In this document: positions 6,771 through 14,200 of the stretch, piece by piece
How positions within the stretch are numbered: the stretch's first letter is position 1
Layout of the letters: each line of letters starts with the position of its first letter
NCBI GenBank assembly: GCA_025149125.1
Contig: CP102272.1
Location: 868,001-932,000 of the forward strand
Origin: [Clostridium] asparagiforme DSM 15981
Lineage (GTDB): Bacteria > Bacillota > Clostridia > Lachnospirales > Lachnospiraceae
Direction of reading: 5' to 3'
Length of the DNA stretch: 64,000 bases
The notes under the pieces: generated by a model
What the model was told of the DNA's origin: nothing
The model's input: only the letters and a program-made list of their open reading frames with translations
Databases searched by the model: none
Made by a program: the position numbers and the translations under genes

Positions 6771-7436
6771 ATGATGTATTCAGAGCTTTTAAAACTTACA
6801 GGCGGAAAAGCAACATATGAACAGTTTTTGGATATTGAAGCGGTGTATATGTCCCGTGAGAAAATGACACAACAGGAAGCTGCCGCACTCTGGAAACGTC
6901 GCTATGCTAAAAAAATCCGCAAGCCTTTACCAAAGGAGTTACGGGAAATTAAAGAAGCCATTCGGGATTTTAAAGGAAGCAGAGAGTACGCCGAACGGGA
7001 AGAAAAGCGGATTACAGAACAGTATGCCGAAAAGTTGGCAGAGTATGGCACGGATGACTGGACAAGTCGTAGGGTTATTGAATCATTAAATCAGCAAAGG
7101 GACCGCGATATTTACCAGATGTGGGAAAATTATGGAAATGATGCAACAATCCACATTATCTATGAGGACGGCAGTGAATGTATAGCAAGCGGAACGGAAA
7201 TTGTTTCTGGTGATGTTGTTCCTAAAATGCAGCACATTGCATACGCCACCTATTCGGACGGTTGGGTAGAATATGACACCTTAACCGGGGTATTGGTTGA
7301 TAATGATACCGATTTTTTCGGCGATCTGTCAACAGACGAAGGAATAGAGGCTCGCGAAGAGTATTTTAACAATGTCGAAATAATGTTTGGTACAGAATGG
7401 GGGAAACGGCACAGCCTTAAAGAAAAAAACGCATAA
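6771..7436 (+). CDS. Prophage accessory protein of unknown function (221 aa)
   Basis: A 221-residue protein 65 bp downstream of the acidic gene, with AGGGAGG upstream. Residues 1-50 are helical (YSELLKLTGGKATYEQFLDI, EKMTQQEAAALWKRRYAKK) and 55-125 form a long charged helical stretch. Residues 130-215 are a beta-rich acidic domain (ATIHIIYEDGSECIASGTEI, TYSDGWVEYDTLTGVLVDND). The C-terminal half resembles in character the acidic protein before it. No catalytic motif is evident. Probable co-transcription with its neighbours suggests a shared accessory or anti-defence role (inference). Confidence 0.7.
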   Translation: MMYSELLKLTGGKATYEQFLDIEAVYMSREKMTQQEAAALWKRRYAKKIRKPLPKELREIKEAIRDFKGSREYAEREEKRITEQYAEKLAEYGTDDWTSRRVIESLNQQRDRDIYQMWENYGNDATIHIIYEDGSECIASGTEIVSGDVVPKMQHIAYATYSDGWVEYDTLTGVLVDNDTDFFGDLSTDEGIEAREEYFNNVEIMFGTEWGKRHSLKEKNA

Positions 7437-7487
7437 AATATCGCACACCGCCCCGGCCGGGCAATGCCGGGAGAAAGAGAGGACGAA

Positions 7488-7673
7488 ATGGCAAAGGGAA
7501 CCGAAATGACCTTCCAAACCGTTTCCGCGTTGCGGAGTTGGTTGGAAGAGAAGAATTTTTGGAGCGATAGCGCGGAGGCATACGACGAATGGCTCCAGGA
7601 GTTCTTCCGGTACAACACCATAACAGTTGACGGAGAAGAATGGGATTATTTGGACTGTTGGGAGCTGATTTAG
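7488..7673 (+). CDS. Small acidic prophage protein (61 aa)
   Basis: Starts at the ATG after GAGAGGACGAA; an in-frame ATG eight codons earlier is less well placed. The 61 residues are acidic and tryptophan-rich (LRSWLEEKNFWSDSAEAYDE, WLQEFFRYNTITVDGEEWDY, LDCWELI). It is the last of three small genes on this strand and is followed within 70 bp by the R2 promoter. Unknown family. Confidence 0.6.
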   Translation: MAKGTEMTFQTVSALRSWLEEKNFWSDSAEAYDEWLQEFFRYNTITVDGEEWDYLDCWELI

Positions 7674-7740
7674 TTGAGCGCCCCGGAGGTTACGAGTGCA
7701 GGACGGCCCAGGATCGGTGGGCTGAGAATTGGGAAAAGGC

Positions 7741-7769
7741 TTGACAACGCTGCCAGCGGTTGGTACTAT
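7741..7769 (+). promoter_or_regulatory. Promoter of small RNA R2
   Basis: TTGACA (perfect -35), 17-nt spacer, TACTAT. The R3 promoter has the same -35, the same spacer length and a one-base variant -10. Confidence 0.75.
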
Positions 7770-7775
7770 ATAGGC

Positions 7776-7897
7776 ATAGCATTTGCTATCGGGTATACGC
7801 CCGTTCAGGGGGTTTTCCTCTGTGAATTGAAACATGTAGTTTAGCATTTATGCTGTTGCTACGGGAAAAGCGCTAGGATTACTCCAAGCGCTTTTTT
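7776..7897 (+). ncRNA. Small RNA R2, CRISPR-repeat-like, tandem copy 1
   Basis: About 120 nt, no open frame. Hairpin 1 CGGGT-ATAC-GCCCG (7790-7803); TT; hairpin 2 CAGGGG/CCTCTG (7806-7822, one G-U pair); then TGAATTGAAAC (7823-7833), a two-base variant of the type I-C crRNA handle. About 35 nt follow, then GCTACGGGAAAA and a terminator (AGCGCT/AGCGCT, six T). Compared with R3, both hairpins differ by compensatory or G-U substitutions, good evidence that the RNA folds as drawn. Predicted role: mimic of a processed I-C repeat. Confidence 0.68.
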
Positions 7898-7898
7898 C
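7866..7898 (+). terminator. Terminator of R2
   Basis: AGCGCT, inner GGA/TCC, AGCGCT, followed by TTTTTT. The R3 terminator has the same shape. Confidence 0.85.
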
Positions 7899-7935
7899 GT
7901 TGCTGGCTGATGGCATTTTCGCCGGACTGAAAATC

Positions 7936-7964
7936 TTGACAATTCCAGCCGTACTTGATAGTAT
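7936..7964 (+). promoter_or_regulatory. Promoter of small RNA R3
   Basis: TTGACA, 17-nt spacer, TAGTAT. Confidence 0.72.
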
Positions 7965-7970
7965 ATTGCT

Positions 7971-8085
7971 ATAGCACATGCTATCAGGCGTATGCCTGTT
8001 CAGGGGATTCCCCTGTGGATTGAAATTTGTTTTTTAAAGTTTATGCTACAGGAAAAGGCGCTTGGAATAATCCTGGCGCTTTTTT
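7971..8085 (+). ncRNA. Small RNA R3, CRISPR-repeat-like, tandem copy 2
   Basis: A diverged tandem duplicate of R2. Hairpin 1 CAGGC-GTAT-GCCTG (7985-7998); TT; hairpin 2 CAGGGG-ATT-CCCCTG (8001-8015); immediately TGGATTGAAAT (8016-8026), an exact 11-nt type I-C crRNA handle at the base of a six-pair stem, the geometry Cas5d/Cas5c cuts. About 31 nt later comes the terminator, after a GCTACAGGAAAA box shared with R2. In both RNAs the tetramer in hairpin 1 (CGGG in R2, CAGG in R3) recurs in this 3' box, so an alternative pairing is conserved too. Proposed role as for R1 and R2. Confidence 0.7.
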
Positions 8086-8086
8086 C
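8053..8086 (+). terminator. Terminator of R3
   Basis: GCGC with inner GGA/TCC and GCGC, then six T, preceded by AAAAG. Confidence 0.85.
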
Positions 8087-8162
8087 GTTGTCTCTGCTCA
8101 GCAATATTATAATGGCATAATTTCCCAGTAGCACTATGCTGGTACAAGCAGTATACTAATCC

Positions 8163-8226
8163 CAGACACGGGCAATGATGGCATTGATCCCTCTGTCTGC
8201 CCGCCCCTGCCCGGCGGGCTTTTTTT
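8163..8226 (+). ncRNA. Small structured RNA R4 (candidate) with terminator
   Basis: A nested fold CAGACA / GGG / CAATG-ATGG-CATTG / CCC / TGTCTG (8163-8199) runs directly into a terminator GCCCGCC/GGCGGGC with seven T (8199-8226). A TATACT -10 at 8152-8157 is correctly placed for a start at about 8163, but the -35 is poor. It lacks the I-C handle. It could instead be a long terminator for read-through transcripts. Confidence 0.45.
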
Positions 8227-8277
8227 ATGCCTCAAAACTGCCAGTAATTGCCAGGCCATCCCGCGGGGGAAGGGCAG

Positions 8278-8283
8278 TATAAT
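8278..8283 (+). promoter_or_regulatory. -10 element implying a leaderless transcript
   Basis: A perfect TATAAT ends 6 nt before the ATG of the small regulator, so transcription should start at or next to the start codon. No clear -35 is seen at 17 nt. Confidence 0.5.
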
Positions 8284-8289
8284 GGGGGT

Positions 8290-8484
8290 ATGAGGATACT
8301 GCTTGATGAGATAATGGATCAACGGAATATGTCGGAACGGCAGGTGAGCGATCTTACCGGCCTTCCCCGGTCCCTGGTACATGAAATTAGGCGCGGATCA
8401 CGCCCGCGGATCGACACGGTGGAACAACTGGCGAAGGGGCTGGGGGTCAGAATTGGGGACCTGATTGAGAGTGAGTATCTATGA
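8290..8484 (+). CDS. Small XRE-family regulator (64 aa)
   Basis: A 64-residue protein that is almost only a Cro/CI helix-turn-helix (RILLDEIMDQRNMSERQVSD, LTGLPRSLVHEIRRGSRPRI, TVEQLAKGLGVRIGDLIESE). The start was chosen where the domain begins. The upstream TATAAT suggests a leaderless message. It follows the small-RNA cluster and has its own terminator. It may be the second regulator of the accessory segment or a host-like stray regulator. Confidence 0.75.
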   Translation: MRILLDEIMDQRNMSERQVSDLTGLPRSLVHEIRRGSRPRIDTVEQLAKGLGVRIGDLIESEYL

Positions 8485-8510
8485 TGTGGTTGCTCAAAAT
8501 TCCGAGCATA

Positions 8511-8542
8511 GAAACAGGCGCATGGAGCGCCCTATTTTTTTT
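8511..8542 (+). terminator. Terminator after the small XRE gene
   Basis: GGCGC-ATGGA-GCGCC followed by CTA and eight T. It overlaps the stop codon of the convergent 89-residue gene. Confidence 0.75.
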
Positions 8543-8810
8543 ACTCTGCCGCCAGCGGGGAGCTGTTATTCACGGTCAGATACCACTTGCATTCCAGGCC
8601 GTAGAACCGCAGCGTTACCTCGTGGGTATGCTGCCCCGCGGTGGCGACACAGCGGAAGTCTGCATAATTCGAGTACCGGTTCGGCGTGGATACACATTTA
8701 CTGTCTATGATTTTATAATTTGGCGCGCCTTTGTCCAGAGAGAGCCGCAGCCACAGCGGCAGGACCTTCCCGTCGGGGTTGAAGGACGCGATAACGTATA
8801 CTCTTTTGGT
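8541..8810 (-). CDS. Phage protein of unknown function (89 aa)
   Basis: Starts at the ATG 7 nt after GAGGTGATC; the longer frame has no ribosome site. Eighty-nine residues with a beta-rich pattern (TKRVYVIASFNPDGKVLPLW, LRLSLDKGAPNYKIIDSKCV, HEVTLRFYGLECKWYLTVNN). It has its own promoter and lies next to crossover site 3. Like the 61-residue gene near unit 1, it is a minus-strand gene at the edge of a fibre cassette. Family not recognised. Confidence 0.68.
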   Translation of the reverse strand, partial: TKRVYVIASFNPDGKVLPLWLRLSLDKGAPNYKIIDSKCVSTPNRYSNYADFRCVATAGQHTHEVTLRFYGLECKWYLTVNNSSPLAAE

Positions 8811-8831
8811 CATGCTGATCACCTCATTTTC

Positions 8832-8860
8832 ATTATACAAACATACGTTCGAAAAATCAA
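8832..8860 (-). promoter_or_regulatory. Promoter of the 89-aa gene
   Basis: On the minus strand TTGATT, 17-nt spacer, TATAAT, followed at the expected distance by GAGGTGATC and ATG. It lies just outside the invertible segment. Confidence 0.72.
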
Positions 8861-8867
8861 CCGTGAA

Positions 8868-8878
8868 AATAGTGATTT
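8868..8878 (+). repeat. Crossover site 3 (inversion unit 2)
   Basis: AATAGTGATTT in the same orientation and frame as site 1, embedded in GTGAAAATAGTGATTTAGG versus GTGAATAGTGATTTTGG at site 1. Confidence 0.6.
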
Positions 8879-9173
8879 AGGCGATCTTTCAACTGATCTA
8901 TCCAATATCCATACAGAACTGACCCCGCTTAAATCCTATTACGTTAATAATATCAACAACAACATAGTTAATAAGGTTAATATTGTGCTGTGGGATGCCA
9001 ACACTGCGGATTCACCATTCAAGGCTGGCAATACCATCCGCGGTAATGGTTTTTGTATTACTTATAGTTCTGGAGAACCTTACCTTTGCCAGCTCGCTAT
9101 GGCCGTGGGAGACTCTAATTTGTTTACCCGACACCGCAGTCAGGAGGGATGGAGCGGATGGACTACCAAATGA
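8868..9173 (+). other. Silent tail-fibre C-terminus (cassette C), near-duplicate of A
   Basis: From the crossover site (8868-8878, AATAGTGATTT) an open frame encodes SDLGDLSTDLSNIHTEL and continues to the pyocin-knob ending SQEGWSGWTTK, closely similar to cassette A with scattered substitutions (V/I, N/T, T/A, Y/F, GP/SQ). The open frame extends upstream, but only through antisense of the 89-residue gene and its promoter, so there is no N-terminal fibre part and no start. It is a stored variant. Its stop again forms TGATCA with the opposing cassette. Confidence 0.75.
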
Positions 9174-9481
9174 TCAATCAGCAGCAATATAAGCAAAATT
9201 TATGGTGCACTGTTCGTTCATCATTGCTGTAGGTATATTACATAGCAACATACCATCCAAGTCTAGTAAGCCAAAAGAAGCAACCTTTGCATACCCCGTA
9301 ATTTGAAAAGCAACTTTGTATTTAGGGCGCACTGCAAGCCCTGCTAATGTAAGGGGTGTTCCAGCCTGATTAGGAACAATAATACCGGAAACAAGGCAAA
9401 TTTTTCCTAGTTGTCTACATTCAACACTAGCGCTGGTTAATCCCGCAGCATTGGCACCAAAATCAAATGCTAAATCACTAA
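9174..9481 (-). other. Silent alternative tail-fibre C-terminus (cassette D)
   Basis: On the minus strand an uninterrupted frame of about 100 codons begins at the crossover site (SDLAFDFGANAAGLTSASVE), continues through GKICLVSGIIVPNQAGTPLT and ends NEQCTINFAYIAAD before TGA. It has no start codon or ribosome site at its head. It uses the same frame at the site as A, B and C, so recombination would give ..NSDLAFDFG. It is unrelated in sequence to A/C and B beyond the first residues. Confidence 0.72.
9472..9480 (-). repeat. Crossover site 4 (inversion unit 2, diverged)
   Basis: Inverted TAGTGATTT preceded by AAT (AATTAGTGATTTAGC read on the minus strand). It has one extra T compared with sites 1-3, so it may be a weak or dead site. 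Confidence 0.5.
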
Positions 9482-9729
9482 TTACATAAGAAGTATATTA
9501 GAACAAAAAAGCCTCAAAAAAGGGTGAGAAAGAGTGCGGAAAAATATTATCATTAGCGACAAAATAGATACACGAAAACCCTTCTAACCCTTGAAACTAC
9601 GTTGTTTTTTCTTTCAAACCCATTAACATTTCTTTAAATAAAAGGAATGGGGTATAAAAAGTTGGCGAGATATGCTATACTTATGCCTAAAGTGGGGAAA
9701 TATGCAGAAATGAGATAACGGAGAACACT
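9482..9729. other. Prophage/chromosome junction region, non-coding
   Basis: AT-rich, no gene. Somewhere here phage sequence gives way to GC-rich chromosome, so an attachment site is expected, but the left end of the prophage is outside the window and attR cannot be defined. An extended -10 promoter (TGC TATACT, 9673-9681) serves the ABC transporter gene. Confidence 0.5.
9673..9681 (+). promoter_or_regulatory. Extended -10 promoter of the polysaccharide operon
   Basis: TGCTATACT with no good -35. The predicted start is near 9688, giving a leader of about 40 nt. Confidence 0.5.
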
Positions 9730-11241
9730 ATGTCGGATTCGAAACAGCGGGCGGAGTATGCCATTTCCGTCAAAGATGTGACAAAAGTTTATAAATTATA
9801 TGAGAAGCCCATCGACCGCCTGAAAGAGTCGGTCAGCCCGACCCATAAGAATTACCACCGCGATTTCTACGCGCTGAACGGGCTGTCCTTCAATGTAAAA
9901 AAGGGCGAGACGGTGGGCATTATCGGGACCAACGGTTCCGGTAAATCCACGATCTTAAAGATTATCACCGGCGTGCTCACGCCGAGCACGGGCCAGGTGC
10001 AGGTGAACGGAAAGATTTCCGCCCTGCTGGAGCTGGGCGCCGGTTTCAACATGGATTACACGGGAATTGAAAATATATATATGAACGGCACCATGATGGG
10101 TTACACGAAAAAAGAGATGGAGGCGAAGCTGGACGATATTCTGGACTTCGCGGAGATCGGGGATTTCGTGTACCAGCCGGTCAAGACTTACTCCAGCGGT
10201 ATGTTTGTACGGCTGGCTTTTGCGCTGGCCATCAATGTGGAGCCGGAGATTCTGATCGTGGACGAGGCGCTGTCCGTGGGCGACGTATTTTTTCAGTCCA
10301 AATGCTATCGCAGGATGGAGGAAATCCGCCAGAGCGGAACCACGATCCTGATGGTAACCCACGATATGGGCAGTATCATCAAATACTGCGACAAGGTGGT
10401 TTTGCTGCACAAGGGCGAGTTTATTTCCCAGGGCACCCCGGGGCACATGGTGGACCTGTACAAGAAAATCCTGGCCGGGCAGATGGATTCCCTGCGGGCA
10501 CAGCTGGAGCAGGAGCGCCGGGAGGAGGAGCTGCGGGTAGCGGAAGGCCGGGATGGCTCGGAGGCCGGGATGGGCCAAGGCGGTGAGTCAGCCGGGCTGT
10601 CTCGGGCTGGCGCGGATGCTCGTTCGTCCCGGCCCCGCACAGGCAAAGCTGCCGTCACGCCCGGCGGCGATCCGGACGCGCAGATGTCGGACTTTTCCGG
10701 CGGTATGGATCTGTCCGGCGGCGGGAAGCCTCTTCTTATGAAGGATCAGCTCACCATCAACTACGACCGCACCGAGTACGGGGACGGCAGGGCTGAGATT
10801 TACGATCTTGGGCTGCTGGACGAGCGGGGCAATATCACCAATCTGCTGCTAAAAGGGGAAATGTTCACCATCCGGGAGCGCATCCGCTTTAACGCGGAGA
10901 TTCAGGCCCCCATTTTCACCTTCACCATCAAGGACAAGATGGGCACGGAGCTGACGGGCACCAACACCATGTTCGAGGGAGCGGATATCAAGCCGGTGAA
11001 GCCCGGCGACGCCTACACGGTGGAGTTTACCCAGAAAATGACCCTTCAGGGCGGAGAGTATCTGCTGAGCATGAGCTGCACCGGATTTGAGCACGGGGAG
11101 CACGTGGTGTACCACCGGCTTTACAATATCACCAACGTCACCGTGATTTCCAACAAGAACACGGTGGGCGTCTATGACATGGAATCCCAGGTGAAGGCTG
11201 TAAAGGAAGCGTACCAGGCGCAGTCTGAATCCACGAAGTAG
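9730..11241 (+). CDS. wzt: ABC transporter ATP-binding protein for polysaccharide export (Wzt/TagH type)
   Basis: A 503-residue ATPase. Walker A GTNGSGKST (about residue 73), signature YSSGM, Walker B ILIVDEALSVGD, and switch histidine MVTHD. Residues about 250-325 are a charged then G/S-rich linker. Residues 335-485 form a Wzt-type C-terminal beta domain (FTIRERIRFNAEIQAPIFTF, YLLSMSCTGFEHGEHVVYHR) that in the family recognises the finished glycan. It would energise export of a lipid-linked surface polysaccharide, but its permease (Wzm) is not adjacent; it probably lies beyond the prophage. First gene of the glycan operon. Confidence 0.9.
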   Translation: MSDSKQRAEYAISVKDVTKVYKLYEKPIDRLKESVSPTHKNYHRDFYALNGLSFNVKKGETVGIIGTNGSGKSTILKIITGVLTPSTGQVQVNGKISALLELGAGFNMDYTGIENIYMNGTMMGYTKKEMEAKLDDILDFAEIGDFVYQPVKTYSSGMFVRLAFALAINVEPEILIVDEALSVGDVFFQSKCYRRMEEIRQSGTTILMVTHDMGSIIKYCDKVVLLHKGEFISQGTPGHMVDLYKKILAGQMDSLRAQLEQERREEELRVAEGRDGSEAGMGQGGESAGLSRAGADARSSRPRTGKAAVTPGGDPDAQMSDFSGGMDLSGGGKPLLMKDQLTINYDRTEYGDGRAEIYDLGLLDERGNITNLLLKGEMFTIRERIRFNAEIQAPIFTFTIKDKMGTELTGTNTMFEGADIKPVKPGDAYTVEFTQKMTLQGGEYLLSMSCTGFEHGEHVVYHRLYNITNVTVISNKNTVGVYDMESQVKAVKEAYQAQSESTK

Positions 11242-11291
11242 GCGGTGAGGCAAATTGGCAAACCGCTTTCGCGAGAATAAGAGGAATACCG

Positions 11292-14200
11292 ATGAAAGAT
11301 GTCAGTTACGAAATTTTAGACTTATTTGAAACATATGGGAGCGATCCGGAGGGAATCCGCCGCGCGCTGGCGGCGGAAAAACGACCGGAGTATCTCTACG
11401 CGCTCTCCGATATCCGCCAGAATCTCCTGGAGTGGTATCCGTTTGACGGCACGGAGCAGGTGCTGGAGATCGGATCCGGATATGGAGCCTTGACCGGTCT
11501 GCTGGCAAAGCGCGCCGCCCATGTGACGGTTCTGGATGAGAGCGACGAAAATCTGGAGGTGAACCGCAGGAGAAACGGCGGTTGCGCCAATATCTCCTAC
11601 GGGCTGGAAGATCCGTCCCGGCGATTCGACCTGGTGGTGATTTGCGGCGTGAAAAAGGGGACTTCGGCTCCGGCGGCCGTGGAGCGGGGCAGCTCCTTCC
11701 TGGCGGAGGACGGCGCGCTCATTTTGGCCTGCGAGAACAGCCTTGGACTGCGCTATCTGGCGGGAGGTTCCCACTGGGAGGACCAGGCGGATTTCACCCG
11801 CTCCCAGGTGCTCGGGGCGTTTGAGGGCCGCGGATTTAAGGAGGTGGAATGCTACTATCCAACGCCGGATTACCGGCTTGCGGTGTCGATCTATTCCGAC
11901 CGTTACCTTCCGGGCAAGGGAGAACTGGCGGACGGAACGGCTTACGATGAACCGCGTTACAGCTGCGTGAACCAGGAGGCGGTCTTTGACCTTCTGGAGC
12001 AGGAGGGGGACTTCGGCCGTTTTTCCAATTCCTTCCTGGTGGCGGCGTCGAAAAAGGCGTGGGATCGCAGAACCATTTTCGTCAAGTACAACCGTACCCG
12101 GCGGGAGGCATTTGCCATCCGCACCTCCATCGGGGAGGAAAATGGACGGCGCTATGTGGAAAAAACGGCGCTGGACGACGCCGGGAGCTGGCACATCCTT
12201 TCGTTTGAGAAAAAGTACGCCCAGCTTCAGGAGCTGTGCCCCAATATCCACATTTTAAAGCCGGAGATGGGCGGGGACGGCAGGTCCGTGCGCTTTGAAT
12301 TCCTGGCCGGAGTGACCCTGGCGGAGAAGCTGGGCCGGCAGATTTCGGAAGGCAGGGCGCCGGTGGAGGCCATCCGCGAGGCCATGGATCTGGTATTTGA
12401 CGTGCCGGAGGACCAGACCGGTCCCTTCAAAGTGACGCCGGAATTTACCGAGGTATTCGGAACGGTGCCCGAATTGTCCGACCGGGCTTACCGGGCCAGC
12501 AACATCGACGGGCTATTTGAGAATCTCATGGAGGTGGACGGCCGGATTTATTGTCTGGATTACGAGTGGGTGTTTGATTTCCCGGTGCCGGAGGGATTTG
12601 TCCGGTATCGGAATCTGGCTTACTTCTATTATAAATACCAGCGGCAGATGGTTTACGGTTCCCTGGAGGAATTTCTCGGGGAATTCGGCGTGAGCCGGGA
12701 GCTGGCGGGCGTCTACGGCGCTATGGAGCAGGCGTTCCAGGCCTATGTCCACGGCGACGGTAACCAGGGGTATCTGGCGAATTACCAGCAGAAGGTGACC
12801 ACGCTGGAGGAGCTGAAAGCAGCGGACGGCGAGCTGTCCAGAGCCAGGGAGCGGATCAACCAGCTTCAGGCCGAGGTGGAGGAGAAAAACCAGCAGATCC
12901 GCAAGGAGCAGGAGGTCCAGCGTCTGACCAACAATCATGTGGCCAACCTGGAAGTGATGATCAAGGACCTGCGCCATGAGATCGACGAGCTGGGCAAGCT
13001 GGCCACCTACCTAAACGGCCACGAGGCCCTGGTGTTTAAGGCACGCCGGAAGCTGGGGGCCCAGGTGAACAAGGCGTTTCCCAAGGGCACCAGAAAGCGC
13101 AAGGTGTTGAACTACTGCTTTAACACGGTCAAGCACCCCTGCCGCTACGGAAAATTGTATCTGACCGGCGAGGGGCGCAGGCAGATTGACGGAGATTTCA
13201 AGATCGGCGAGGATTATCTGAAATACGGCCGTTTGAAATTTAAAACCTACGATGAGGCGTCCGGGGAAATGCCGCTGGTGTCCATCGTGATTCCGTGCTA
13301 CAACCAGGTGCATTATACCTACGCCTGCCTGCAGTCCATTCTGGAGTACACGGGCGACGTCTCCTACGAGGTGATTATTGCGGACGACGTGTCAACGGAC
13401 GCCACGGCGGAGCTTAACAAGTTCGTGGAAGGGCTGGTGATCCGGCGCAATTCCACCAACCAGGGCTTTTTGCGCAACTGCAACCAAGCGGCTCAGACGG
13501 CCCGGGGAAAATACATCATGTTCCTGAACAACGATACCAAGGTGACGCCGGGCTGGCTGTCCTCCCTGGTAAACCTGATCGAATCCGATCCGTCCATCGG
13601 CATGGTCGGCTCCAAGCTGGTGTACCCGGACGGCCGTCTTCAGGAGGCGGGCGGAATCATCTGGAGCGACGGTTCCGGGTGGAACTACGGGCGTCTGGAC
13701 GACCCTGACAAGGCGGAATACAACTACGTGAAGGATGTGGACTACATTTCCGGGGCGGCGATCCTGCTGTCCGTCTCACTGTGGAAGCAGATCGGCGGTT
13801 TTGACGAGCGCTTTGCGCCGGCCTACTGCGAGGATTCGGACCTGGCCTTTGAGGTACGCCGGGCCGGTTACCGGGTGGTGTACCAGCCTCTCTCCAGGGT
13901 GATCCATTTTGAGGGCGTCTCCAACGGCACGGATGTGAACGGCACCGGGCTCAAGCGTTATCAGGTGGAGAACAGCAGAAAGCTGAAGGAAAAGTGGGCC
14001 GGGGAGTTTAAGAAGCAGTGCGTCAACGACGGCAACCCCAATCCCTTTCGGGCCAGGGAGCGCAGCCAGGGCAAGCCGGTGGTGCTGGTGGTGGACCACT
14101 ACGTGCCCACCTTTGACCGGGACGCCGGTTCCAAGACCACGTACCAGTATCTGAAAATGTTCCTGAAAAAGGGATATGTGGTGAAGTTCCTTGGAGACAA

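Noticed and set aside
5161..8085. Degenerate ordinary CRISPR array or cas locus
   Set aside because: The three repeat-like units are dispersed, each with its own promoter and terminator, and there are no cas genes; solitary repeat mimics fit better.
8481..9173. A 230-codon + strand open frame ending in the tail-fibre tip
   Set aside because: Its first half is the complement of the 89-residue minus-strand gene and its promoter, with no ribosome site. Only the part after the crossover site is a real (silent) fibre cassette.
1929..9481. Diversity-generating retroelement acting on the tail fibre
   Set aside because: No reverse transcriptase, and no VR/TR pair with adenine-specific changes. Differences between cassettes A and C are of all types.
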